In this document: one piece after another, positions 18,067-25,359 of the stretch
Numbering within the stretch: the stretch's first letter is position 1
Layout of the letters: every line of letters begins with the position of its first letter
DNA from: Sphingomonas kyeonggiensis
GTDB taxonomy: Bacteria; Pseudomonadota; Alphaproteobacteria; Sphingomonadales; Sphingomonadaceae
Direction of reading: 5' to 3'
DNA: 64,000 nucleotides
Assembly (NCBI RefSeq): GCF_014196745.1
Contig: NZ_JACIEH010000002.1
Location: forward strand, 496,383-560,382
Position numbers and translations under genes: made by a program
Notes under the pieces: model-generated
The model's input: the letters and a program-made list of their open reading frames with translations, nothing else
Databases searched by the model: none
What the model was told of the DNA's origin: nothing

Positions 18067-18085
18067 CTTCTTGCTCGGAAGAGCC

Positions 18086-18922
18086 TCAGGCCTTGATGAA
18101 CGCCAGCAGGTCCTGGTTGAGCACATCGCCATGCGTGGTCAGCATGCCGTGCGGATAGCCCTTGTAGACCTTGAGCTCGGCGTTCTGCACCAGCTTGGCC
18201 GAGAGCAGGGCCGCATCGGCGATCGGCACCACCTGGTCGTCGTCGCCGTGCAGGATCAGCGTCGGCACGGTGATCGCCTTCAGGTCCTCGGTCTGGTCGG
18301 TTTCCGAGAAGGCCTTGATGCCGTGATAGTGCGCATTGGCCGCGCCATCCATGCCCTGGCGCCACCAGTTGCGGATCACGCCTTCCGAGATCGTCGCGCC
18401 CGGACGGTTGTAGCCGTAGAAGGGCCCCGAGGCGAAATCGAGGAAGAACTGGGCGCGGTTGGCGGCCACGCCCGCGCGGATTCCGTCGAACACCTCGATC
18501 GGCAGGCCGCCCGGATTGGCTTCGGTCTTGAGCATCAGCGGCGGCACCGCGCTGACCAGCACTGCCTTGGCGACGCGGCCCTGGGGCTGGCCGTGGCGGG
18601 CGACATAGGCCGCGACTTCGCCGCCGCCGGTCGAGTGACCGATGTGCACGGCGTTGCGCAGGTCGAGATGCTCGGCGACGGCCGAGGCGTCGGCGGCGTA
18701 GTGCGCCATGTCATGGCCCTCGGCCACCTGCGCCGAACGGCCATGGCCGCGGCGGTCATGCGCGACGACACGATAGCCTTCATTGAGGAAGAACAGCATC
18801 TGGCCGTCCCAGTCGTCCGACGACAGCGGCCAGCCATGGTGGAAGACGATCGGCTGGGCGTCCTTGGGGCCCCAGTCCTTGTAGAAGATCTCGGTGCCGT
18901 CCTGAGTGGTGATGGTAGCCAT
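18086..18922 (-). CDS. Alpha/beta hydrolase, non-haem chloroperoxidase/arylesterase type
   Basis: A 278-residue alpha/beta hydrolase. It has the oxyanion-hole sequence HHGWP (residues 28-32), nucleophile Ser97 in GHSTGGGE, an acid in GDDDQVVP and the catalytic His in YPHGM. The GHSTGGGEV form is typical of cofactor-free haloperoxidases and arylesterases, whose real substrates are usually esters or peracids. There is no signal peptide, so it is cytoplasmic. The ATG at 18922 begins [18 protein letters not shown], the normal family N-terminus; an upstream in-frame start is discarded. It is monocistronic, with a terminator after it. Confidence 0.9.
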   Translation of the reverse strand: MATITTQDGTEIFYKDWGPKDAQPIVFHHGWPLSSDDWDGQMLFFLNEGYRVVAHDRRGHGRSAQVAEGHDMAHYAADASAVAEHLDLRNAVHIGHSTGGGEVAAYVARHGQPQGRVAKAVLVSAVPPLMLKTEANPGGLPIEVFDGIRAGVAANRAQFFLDFASGPFYGYNRPGATISEGVIRNWWRQGMDGAANAHYHGIKAFSETDQTEDLKAITVPTLILHGDDDQVVPIADAALLSAKLVQNAELKVYKGYPHGMLTTHGDVLNQDLLAFIKA

Positions 18923-19040
18923 GTCGAATACTCCAGCGTCAGAGGTAGGGCGAAGCCGGGGAGGGGGAGCCCCGGCCGGCGAGATGGGTATCGTCGGCAA
19001 GGACGATGACAGCCATCATACAGTAGTTTCGGTTGCGCGA

Positions 19041-19088
19041 CGAAAAGATACGAAAGCGCGCCGGAAGCCCATTGGGCCGCCGGCGCGC
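19041..19088 (-). terminator. Terminator of the small secreted protein gene at 19113
   Basis: GCGCGCCGG (19056-19064) and CCGGCGCGC (19080-19088) form a 9-bp stem. On the minus strand the sequence after it is TTTCGTATCTTTTCG. It starts 25 bp after the stop at 19113. Confidence 0.6.
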
Positions 19089-19112
19089 CATGCGTTCCGC
19101 CTGTGCGTCAGC

Positions 19113-19427
19113 TCACTGGCGCTGGCGGCAATTGTCCTCGCGGCCCGGCTTGCAGGCCGGATAGGCCTTGAGCGGCGCCGGCGCGGGATAGGCCTGGCTG
19201 GGGGTCAGCGCCTGCGGCACGAACACGACCTGGGTTGTCGGGGTGACCGGGCCGGAGAAGGGCGAGCTGGCCGGCTGATAGCCGCCCGGCGTCTCCTCGG
19301 CGCGGAAGCCGCTGGCATCGGTGAAGATGCGGGCGTCCTGGGGTGCGTTCTGCGGCACGTCCTGTGCCTGGGCGATGCCGGTGCCGAGCGCGAACAGGGC
19401 CGCTGCGGCGATCATCATCTGCTTCAT
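19113..19427 (-). CDS. Small proline-rich secreted protein, unknown function
   Basis: A 104-residue protein with a signal peptide (AAAALFALGTGIAQA). The mature chain is rich in Pro, Gln and Ala (PQNAPQDAR, TPSQAYPAPAPLKAYP) and ends in CKPGREDNCRQRQ with two cysteines. No family was recognised. The ATG at 19427 follows AAGGAGCATACCC. It starts 49 bp after the outer-membrane barrel gene stop on the same strand and may be co-transcribed with it. The C-terminal ACKPG tail resembles that of the small protein at 39903 (ITPACKPKKKKK), but no function follows from this. Confidence 0.7.
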   Translation of the reverse strand: MKQMMIAAAALFALGTGIAQAQDVPQNAPQDARIFTDASGFRAEETPGGYQPASSPFSGPVTPTTQVVFVPQALTPSQAYPAPAPLKAYPACKPGREDNCRQRQ

Positions 19428-19476
19428 GGGTATGCTCCTTGCTTGGGGGTACGGCGGGGTGCCGTGGGGGAGGACT

Positions 19477-20064
19477 TCAGAAGCGCAGGCCGACGCCGGC
19501 GAGCAGCTGGTTCTGGTGGATGTTGCTGGACCAGTGCGAGTAGCGATACTCGCCCGAGACATAGATGTTGCGCGTCACCGCATATTCGGCGCCGGCGCCG
19601 ATCCGGTAGCCGCTGCGGTTGTCGGCGCCGTCCACGTCGCTCGCGCCGGCATTCTCGATCCGGTCGGAGAAGCGGGCATTGGTGTAGCCGGCCTTGCCAT
19701 AGATCAGCACCGAGGGAGCGGCGACATAGCCGATGCGCGCACCGGCATAGAGGTCGCGGTCCGAACGCTCGCAATCCTTCGCGCCGGCGGCGATCGCCGG
19801 TGCCGCACGGCATTCCTTCTGGGTGGAATCCGAGATCTCGAACTCGGGGCCGACGCGCAGATTGCCCGCGGCGACGTCATAGCCGAGCGTCGCGCCATAG
19901 GTGAACCCATCCCCACCCACGCGGTGCCCTCCGCCGACCCGGCTCCAGCCGCCTTCGACGCCGACGCGCGGACCCGTAAAGCTGGTCGAATCCTGCGCCA
20001 TCGCCGGCACCGCAAAGGCCGCCGAAGCGAGGATGGCGAGGGTGGCGTGCTTGATCATTCCCAT
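19477..20064 (-). CDS. Outer-membrane beta-barrel protein (OmpA-like/opacity type)
   Basis: A 195-residue porin-like protein with a signal peptide (AILASAAFAVPAMA) and alternating beta-strand sequence ending in a C-terminal Phe (LLAGVGLRF). It resembles the eight-stranded barrels of the OmpW/OmpA/opacity group (GVEGGWSRV, GATLGYDV, LYAGARIGYV, YVSGEYRYSHW). Such proteins sit in the outer membrane; the role here is unknown. The ATG at 20064 is preceded by GGAGG at 8 bp. An unusual 28-bp palindrome lies about 65-95 bp upstream and may control it. A pair of cysteines in one loop (KECRAAPAIAAGAKDC) could form a disulfide. Confidence 0.82.
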   Translation of the reverse strand: MGMIKHATLAILASAAFAVPAMAQDSTSFTGPRVGVEGGWSRVGGGHRVGGDGFTYGATLGYDVAAGNLRVGPEFEISDSTQKECRAAPAIAAGAKDCERSDRDLYAGARIGYVAAPSVLIYGKAGYTNARFSDRIENAGASDVDGADNRSGYRIGAGAEYAVTRNIYVSGEYRYSHWSSNIHQNQLLAGVGLRF

Positions 20065-20129
20065 TTCAAATTCCTCCAAAACCGTGTTGGCAGGTCGGAG
20101 ATAGGGGAGGGAAAGGGCCGCGTTCAGGA

Positions 20130-20157
20130 ATACGATGGTTTACATAAACCATTGTAT
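20130..20157. promoter_or_regulatory. 28-bp palindrome before the outer-membrane barrel gene
   Basis: ATACGATGGTTTA and TAAACCATTGTAT are 13-bp inverted arms (12 of 13 match) around a 2-bp centre. It is AT-rich against a very GC-rich background. It lies upstream of the barrel gene and touches the stop codon of the gene at 20157. It has the look of an operator; no T-run makes it a terminator. Confidence 0.55.
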
Positions 20158-20513
20158 TACCGGGTTTGTTGGCCGCCCATCAGCGTGCTCACCTGGGCGC
20201 GGAACGCTGCGATGCGAGCCCGGTCGGCGGCGATGTCATGGTCCGGCTTCGCTGCCGCATTGGGGCAGTCGGCCGCGATCAATATGTCGGTCATCTCGTC
20301 CGGCGTGAGGGTCGGCGCGCGCTTTCGCATGTCGGCCACCGCGGTCACCACCGTGTTCGCGCGGTCGGGCCCGGCGAGGCGCTGGCTCAGATCCTCGAGA
20401 TAGTCCGAAGGGATCGCGGCGGGGGCCACATCGGCAAAGGCGGGGCACTGGAGCTGCGCTTTGGGGGCGGAGCAGCTGCACAAGGCGAGCAGCAGGAAGG
20501 GCATGGCTTTCAC
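20157..20513 (-). CDS. Small exported protein or lipoprotein, unknown function
   Basis: A 118-residue protein. A GTG start at 20513 follows GAGGAG at 6 bp and gives a short hydrophobic lead ending in LCSCS, which could be a lipobox with Cys as lipid site. An ATG at 20504 is the other choice. The mature part has two more cysteines (LQCPAFADV, AADCPNAAAK) and is otherwise helical and charged. No family was recognised. It is divergent from the bicupin gene at 20683. Confidence 0.6.
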   Translation of the reverse strand: MKAMPFLLLALCSCSAPKAQLQCPAFADVAPAAIPSDYLEDLSQRLAGPDRANTVVTAVADMRKRAPTLTPDEMTDILIAADCPNAAAKPDHDIAADRARIAAFRAQVSTLMGGQQTR

Positions 20514-20682
20514 GGGCGTCTCCTCGGGTCTTGCACGTGTCCCGAGATGTGCGGCGCTCCGCCCGCGCCAATCCAAACCAAGGTTGGGCCTACCTTGATA
20601 GGGGATGGAAGCCCCGCCACGCAGCTTAGCTCTGGTGCTCCGGCCGCGCGCGAGGCGCGACCAATGCTCCAGGAGGAAGATC

Positions 20683-21726
20683 ATGGCCGCATCCCGGCAC
20701 GTACGCTCGCTGCTCCACGCCGTCCCCGCCTATGAAGGCGAGCTCGGCTCGGCCCGCCGGCTCACCGCCGACGAATTCCCGCTGCTGAAGCGCATGGCGA
20801 TGAAGCGGCTGGTGATCGCCCCCGGCGCGATCCGCGAGCCGCACTGGCACGCCAATGCCGACGAGCTGGCCTATTGCCTGTCGGGCGAGCTGCTCGTCTC
20901 GGTGCTCGACAATGCCGATGTGTTCGGCCGCTTCACCATCTCCGCGGGCGAGATGTTCCACATCGCCACCGGCTCGCTCCACACGATCGAGAATGTCGGC
21001 GACACCGAAGCCGAGCTGATCGTCGTGTTCAGCAATGAACGGCCCGAGGACTTCACCCTCCAGGCCGCGTTCGGCGCGATGAGCGACGCGGTGCTCGGCA
21101 ACACCTTCACCCTGCCGGCCGCGGAATTCGCCCCGATCCATCGCGACACGTCGAGCGCACGCTACCTGGTCAAGCGCACCGGCCCGGCAGAGGTGCCGGA
21201 AACCGCCGCCCTTCCCGATCCGCACAAGTTCAGCATCGCGGCGCAGACGCCCCCGATCGACTTCCCCTATGGCACCGCCCAGCTCGCTCGTGCGCAATTC
21301 TGGCCGGCGCTGAAGAACCTCGCGATGTATTCGATCGACGTGCGCGAGAATGGCATGCGCGAGCCGCACTGGCATCCCGACACGGCCGAGATGGGCTATG
21401 TCCACAAGGGCCGCGCCCGCATGTCGATCCTCGATCCGGACGGCAGCGTCGACACCTATCTGCTGGGGCCCGGCGACGCCTATTTCATCCCGCGCTCCTA
21501 TCCGCACCAGATCGAGGTGCTGAGCGAGGACGACATCCATTTCCTGGTGTTCTTCGACCAGCCCATGCCCGAAGATGTCGGCTACCGCGCGGCGGTGTCG
21601 TCCTTCTCGAACGAAGTGCTGGCGGCGACCTTCGGGGTGGCGCCGGATGCGATCCCGGCGCTGCCGCTGACGCCGGTCGATCCGCTGATCGTCTCGCGGG
21701 TCAACCCGCTCGATCCGGTGGAGTGA
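20683..21726 (+). CDS. Bicupin, oxalate-decarboxylase-like
   Basis: A 347-residue protein made of two cupin domains (about residues 40-150 and 210-330). Each carries a metal-binding set: REPHWHANADELAY in the first and MREPHWHPDTAEMGY in the second, giving the His-x-His and Glu ligands of manganese cupins. The arrangement matches bacterial oxalate decarboxylases. The lid residues that decide between decarboxylase and oxidase cannot be judged safely here. No signal peptide is seen. AGGAGGAAGATC precedes the ATG at 20683. It stands alone, followed by a long inverted repeat. Confidence 0.85.
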   Translation: MAASRHVRSLLHAVPAYEGELGSARRLTADEFPLLKRMAMKRLVIAPGAIREPHWHANADELAYCLSGELLVSVLDNADVFGRFTISAGEMFHIATGSLHTIENVGDTEAELIVVFSNERPEDFTLQAAFGAMSDAVLGNTFTLPAAEFAPIHRDTSSARYLVKRTGPAEVPETAALPDPHKFSIAAQTPPIDFPYGTAQLARAQFWPALKNLAMYSIDVRENGMREPHWHPDTAEMGYVHKGRARMSILDPDGSVDTYLLGPGDAYFIPRSYPHQIEVLSEDDIHFLVFFDQPMPEDVGYRAAVSSFSNEVLAATFGVAPDAIPALPLTPVDPLIVSRVNPLDPVE

Positions 21727-21805
21727 GGATTGGGGCGAGGGCGGCAACGCCTTCGCCCATTCCCTTAAGGGAGAAGAGAGGGAGCTGGCGTGCCGCACGC
21801 CCAAG

Positions 21806-21889
21806 CCGTCATCCGGGCGAAAGCCGGGATCTCAGGCAGTAGCGCGGGGAAAGAGCCGCACGAGATCCCGGCTTTCGCCCGGATGACGG
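21806..21889. repeat. Long inverted repeat element, copy 2
   Basis: Two 28-bp arms (21806-21833 and 21862-21889) are perfect inverted copies around a 28-nt centre. The arms begin CCGTCATCCGGGCGAAAG and closely match those at 1514-1605. It lies between two convergent genes, so a transcript-end role is plausible. The spacers of the two copies share only the motif GTGCGGCTCTT or its complement. Confidence 0.85.
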
Positions 21890-21896
21890 TTTGGGG

Positions 21897-22265
21897 CTAA
21901 GCCGCCCCCTCGATCGCCTCGAGCAGCAGGTCCGCGTCGATCGGCTTGGTCAGGAACGCCCGTGCGCCGGCGCCCAGCGCCTGGCTCTGCGAGGCGCGAG
22001 TGGGGAAGGCGGTCATCACGATCATCTCGCAATCGCAACCGCGCCGGCCGATCTCGGCCTGCAGCTCGAGCCCGGTCATCCCCGGCATGTGCAGGTCGGT
22101 GATGACCCAGGCGAAGCGCGCGGGATCATCGGCGAGCAGCGCCTCGGCGCTCTCGAACGACACACTGGCAAGGCCTGCCGATCGCAGCAGGCTGTTGAGG
22201 CTTCCCCTTATGCCGGGGTCGTCATCGACGACCGCGACGAGCGGGGAGGGGAACGGGTCGGTCAC
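21897..22265 (-). CDS. Stand-alone receiver-domain response regulator
   Basis: A 122-residue CheY-like receiver with no output domain. The acidic pocket VVDDDPGIRGS, phosphoacceptor Asp57 in ITDLHMPGM, the Thr of VMTAFP and the Lys of LTKPID are all present. It is most like FixJ-type receivers. It follows the FixJ-like gene by 65 bp on the same strand. It may act as a phosphate sink or divert phosphate from the kinase at 22984; this is inference. It ends 7 bp from the long inverted repeat. Confidence 0.88.
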   Translation of the reverse strand: MTDPFPSPLVAVVDDDPGIRGSLNSLLRSAGLASVSFESAEALLADDPARFAWVITDLHMPGMTGLELQAEIGRRGCDCEMIVMTAFPTRASQSQALGAGARAFLTKPIDADLLLEAIEGAA

Positions 22266-22330
22266 GCTGGTTACTCGATAGCTTTACAGATACCCCATGT
22301 GGGCCAGTCGGGCCTCACGCGCCATCATAC

Positions 22331-22987
22331 TCAGATGTTAAACCGCTGGACCTTCTCGTCGCGCACGCCGAGCAGCTCGGCCATGCGGACCAGGTCGGCG
22401 AGCGACTGGGCTTCCATCTTGCGCATCACATTGCCGCGGTGGATCTTCACCGTGATCTCGGACAGCTCCATCCGCGCCGCGACCTGCTTGTTCATCAGCC
22501 CGGCGACGACCAGCCCGAGCACCTCGCGCTCGCGCGGGGTCAGCTTGGCATAGCAGTCCTTCAGCTTCGCATCGCTCTGCGCGCCCGCCTGGCGCTCGCG
22601 GTCCTTGGCCAGCGCGGTGGCGACGGCGGCGAGCATCTGGTCGTCGCTGAACGGCTTGGGCAGGAAATCGACCGCGCCCATCTTCATGCCGCGCACGGTC
22701 ATCGGGATGTCGCCATGCCCCGTGATCAGGATCACCGGAATGTCCTTGCCCTCGGCCGCCAGCCGCTCCTGGAAGTCGAGCCCGTTGGTGCCGGGCAGGC
22801 GCACGTCGAGCACCAGGCAGGCAGGCCCCTTGGGCGGACCGGCGATCAGGAACGCCTCGGGGCTGTCGTGCAGCGCCACTGCCAGCCCCGCCGAGCGGAA
22901 CAGGCTGTCGAGGGAGCCGCGGATCTCGGCGTCGTCGTCGATCACGCAGACACAGCCGTCTAGGATGGTCTCAAGCACATCGGTCAT
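22331..22987 (-). CDS. FixJ-type response regulator (receiver plus LuxR helix-turn-helix)
   Basis: A 218-residue regulator. The receiver domain spans about 12-125, with phosphoacceptor Asp61 in VLDVRLPG and Lys in LPKPFSDD. The C-terminal LuxR/FixJ DNA-binding domain has LTPREREVLGLVVAGLMNKQVAARMELSEITVKIHR. Its ATG overlaps the stop of the kinase gene (ATGA), so the two are translationally coupled and form a cognate pair. It probably activates transcription when phosphorylated. Targets are unknown. It is not called fixJ, because the partner kinase shows no visible haem-PAS motif. Confidence 0.92.
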   Translation of the reverse strand: MTDVLETILDGCVCVIDDDAEIRGSLDSLFRSAGLAVALHDSPEAFLIAGPPKGPACLVLDVRLPGTNGLDFQERLAAEGKDIPVILITGHGDIPMTVRGMKMGAVDFLPKPFSDDQMLAAVATALAKDRERQAGAQSDAKLKDCYAKLTPREREVLGLVVAGLMNKQVAARMELSEITVKIHRGNVMRKMEAQSLADLVRMAELLGVRDEKVQRFNI

Positions 22988-24501
22988 GCCGCACTCTCCA
23001 ACTGGCCGGCCACGGGAAGGCGGAAACTGAACACGGCACCGCCCTCGGGATGATTGGCGGCCCCCAATGTACCGCCATGGCTTTCGATGATCGAGCGGCA
23101 GATGGACAGGCCCATGCCCATGCCGTCCGCCTTGGTGGTGAAGAAGGGGCTGAACAGGCTCTCGGGCTCCACTGCGATGCCGCCGCCGCTGTCGCGGACA
23201 TGGACGGCGACGCCGCCGGATTCGGAAACCACGTCGACGTGCAGCACGCGCGCGTCGGGGGTCACCTGGGCCATCGCCTGCTCGGCGTTGAGCATCAGGT
23301 TCATCAGCACCTGCTGCATCTGCACCCGGTCGCCCACCAGCGGGGGCAGCTCGTCGGGGATCGTCACCGCGACGGTGACGTCATGGGTGTTGAGATCGCG
23401 GCGCAGCAGCTCCACCGTCTCGGCGACCAGCGAGCCCAGGTCGATCGCGTCCTGCCGCGGATCGGCGCGCCTGGCCAATGCGCGGATGCGGGCGATCACG
23501 TCGGCGGCGCGGGTGCCGTTCGAGACGACATGGTCCAGGCAGTCGCTCACCTCCGCGGCATCGGGTGCCTCGCGGGCCAGCCAGCGCTTGCCCGACTTGG
23601 CATAGGTGATCAGCGCCGAGAGCGGCTGGTTCACTTCGTGCGCGATCGAGGCGGCGAGCTGGCCGAGCGTGGTGATCCGCGAGACATGGGTGAGCTGGGC
23701 CTGGGCCTGGGCGAGCCGGGCGTTGGTCTGGTTCCGCTCGGTCACGTCGAGGGCCATCACCAGCACCTGCTTCCACTCCTTGCGCTGGGGTGGGAGGGTG
23801 ACGCGCAGCAGCACGTCGACCGGTTCGCCCTGGGCGGTGACGAAGCGGGTCTCCTCCTCGATCTCGGTCTCGCCGGCGATCATCGCCGCGAGGATGCGGC
23901 CCAGCGTCGCCTCGGCGGCGGGGGTATGGAAGGGGAGCAGCGTGCCGCCGACCAGCTCCTCGCGGCGGGTGAGGCCGAACAGGGCGGCGGCGGCGTTGTT
24001 GGCATCGCAGATCGTCGCGGTGCGCGCGGCCAGGTCGATCGCCTCGGCATCGGGCGTGCGGCCACCCTGGAGCAGCGCGAAGGCCTGCGACCAGTCGCCT
24101 TCCCAGATCGGGAAGCCGGCGGCGTTGAAGATCGCGCGGTAGCGCTGGTCGGCGAGGCGGCGATGCTCGGCCGCCACCTGGTGCCGCACCGACACCAGCG
24201 TGGTGATCGCGATCGCCACCAGACTCACCGCCAGCCGCACCGCGGGCGAGCCGAGCGCCTCGCCGTCATGGCTGATGAAATAGCCCGCCACCGCGAGCAG
24301 CGCGCAGACGAAGCCGGCGGAAAGGGTCAGCTCGCGCGAATGCGCCCGCGTCGCGAGCAGCACGACGGTGGTGTAGAGTACCGCCACCGCGCCCTGCAGC
24401 GGGCTGAGCACGTCGAGCGCGAAGATGCCCAGCGCGAGCAGCACCGTCGCCACCGACTGCGCCTGCGCCGCCAACCGCCTTCGCTCGGCTTCCTGTCCCA
24501 T
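22984..24501 (-). CDS. FixL-like membrane sensor histidine kinase
   Basis: A 505-residue kinase. The N-terminal part has four or so hydrophobic segments (about 15-115), followed by a PAS-like domain (about 130-255) and a HisKA domain with His288 in SIAHEVNQPLSALITYAKSG. The ATPase domain has NLMLNAEQAM, VRDSGGGI and GMGMGLSICRSIIESHGG. The HEVNQPL form is typical of FixL/DctB-group kinases. The ATG at 24501 follows GGGAGCG; the upstream extension reads into the HisKA_2 gene and is rejected. It is coupled to the FixJ-like gene by a 4-bp overlap. The sensed signal is unknown. Confidence 0.9.
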   Translation of the reverse strand: MGQEAERRRLAAQAQSVATVLLALGIFALDVLSPLQGAVAVLYTTVVLLATRAHSRELTLSAGFVCALLAVAGYFISHDGEALGSPAVRLAVSLVAIAITTLVSVRHQVAAEHRRLADQRYRAIFNAAGFPIWEGDWSQAFALLQGGRTPDAEAIDLAARTATICDANNAAAALFGLTRREELVGGTLLPFHTPAAEATLGRILAAMIAGETEIEEETRFVTAQGEPVDVLLRVTLPPQRKEWKQVLVMALDVTERNQTNARLAQAQAQLTHVSRITTLGQLAASIAHEVNQPLSALITYAKSGKRWLAREAPDAAEVSDCLDHVVSNGTRAADVIARIRALARRADPRQDAIDLGSLVAETVELLRRDLNTHDVTVAVTIPDELPPLVGDRVQMQQVLMNLMLNAEQAMAQVTPDARVLHVDVVSESGGVAVHVRDSGGGIAVEPESLFSPFFTTKADGMGMGLSICRSIIESHGGTLGAANHPEGGAVFSFRLPVAGQLESAA

Positions 24502-24581
24502 CTCGCTCCCTTGCGTCGATCCGTCTGAATCGGACCAATATACAAGGCTGAACGACTTGCGTATGCCCCGTAACATCGCGC

Positions 24582-25235
24582 TCAACGCGCTCCGACGAAG
24601 AGCAGGCAGCGCGTACCGGGCTGGGCATCGTGATAGCTGCATCTGGCATTGAGGCGCGCCGCCATCAGCTCGATCAGCCGGCTGCCGAAGCCGCTGCCGC
24701 GGATCGTGTCGGCCAGCCGTCCGCGCCCGCGGTCGGACACCTCGACCATGTAGCCGCCCATCGGCAGGCTGCGCAGCATCACGCGCACCGTGCCCGGCGC
24801 GCCGGGAGCATAGGCATATTTGAAGGCATTGGTGACCAGCTCTGAGACGATGATCCCGATCGAGGTCGCCTCGTCCGAGCGGACCGATACCGCAGTGGCG
24901 TCGACCCGCACCGGCCGGCCGGTCGCGCCCGCCTCCAGGTCGGCGGCGAGGCTCTCGAGATAGGCGCGCAGGTCGACCATCCGGGTCTCGTGCGCCTGGT
25001 AGAGCTGGCGGTGGACGCTGGCGACCGCGGCGATGCGCCGCTGGGTCATGTCGAGTGCCGCCTGCGCCGCCGGATCGGCGATGCCGCGCGCCTCGACCGA
25101 GACCATCGCGGAGAGCAGCTGCAGGCTGTTGGCGATGCGGTGGTTCATCTCGTCCGTCTCGCTCACCTGGGGAGCGGCGGGCAGGATTTCGATCGTCGTG
25201 CCGCTATCGGCAAAGGGGGTGGCCATGTCGAGCAT
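24582..25235 (-). CDS. HisKA_2-type sensor histidine kinase, soluble
   Basis: A 217-residue short kinase. His32 lies in EMNHRIANSLQLLSAMV, the mark of the HisKA_2 (HWE-related) dimerisation domain. The ATPase domain follows with SELVTNAFKYAY and VSDRGRG, and the C-terminus has SGFGSRLIELMAARL. No sensor or membrane part is present, so it would have to be controlled by a partner. CGGAGAA precedes the ATG at 25235 by 7 bp. It lies 80 bp upstream of the FixL-like kinase on the same strand. Kinases of this kind often phosphorylate stand-alone receivers such as the one at 21897; that pairing is inference. Confidence 0.88.
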   Translation of the reverse strand: MLDMATPFADSGTTIEILPAAPQVSETDEMNHRIANSLQLLSAMVSVEARGIADPAAQAALDMTQRRIAAVASVHRQLYQAHETRMVDLRAYLESLAADLEAGATGRPVRVDATAVSVRSDEATSIGIIVSELVTNAFKYAYAPGAPGTVRVMLRSLPMGGYMVEVSDRGRGRLADTIRGSGFGSRLIELMAARLNARCSYHDAQPGTRCLLFVGAR

Positions 25236-25305
25236 CGGACCGTTCTCCGGGGGGAAATTTCTGGTGGGAGAATTCCCGCATCCGGCGGCCCGGGGGTATC
25301 ATACG

Positions 25306-25324
25306 CTCGTTTAGGGTAAACGAG
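25306..25324. promoter_or_regulatory. Palindrome upstream of the HisKA_2 kinase gene
   Basis: CTCGTTTA and TAAACGAG are perfect 8-bp inverted arms around GGG. It lies about 70 bp upstream of the kinase start and just after the pectinesterase terminator hairpin. It could be an operator of the kinase gene or a second hairpin of the terminator. Confidence 0.4.
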
Positions 25325-25349
25325 GGCGGACGGTGGGTGCCGTCCGCCC
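25324..25349 (-). terminator. Hairpin after the pectinesterase gene
   Basis: GGGCGGACGG pairs perfectly with CCGTCCGCCC around a 6-nt loop, starting 10 bp after the pectinesterase stop. On the minus strand it is followed by TCGTTTACCC, so the T-run is poor. Confidence 0.5.
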
Positions 25350-25359
25350 TTGCAGTGCC

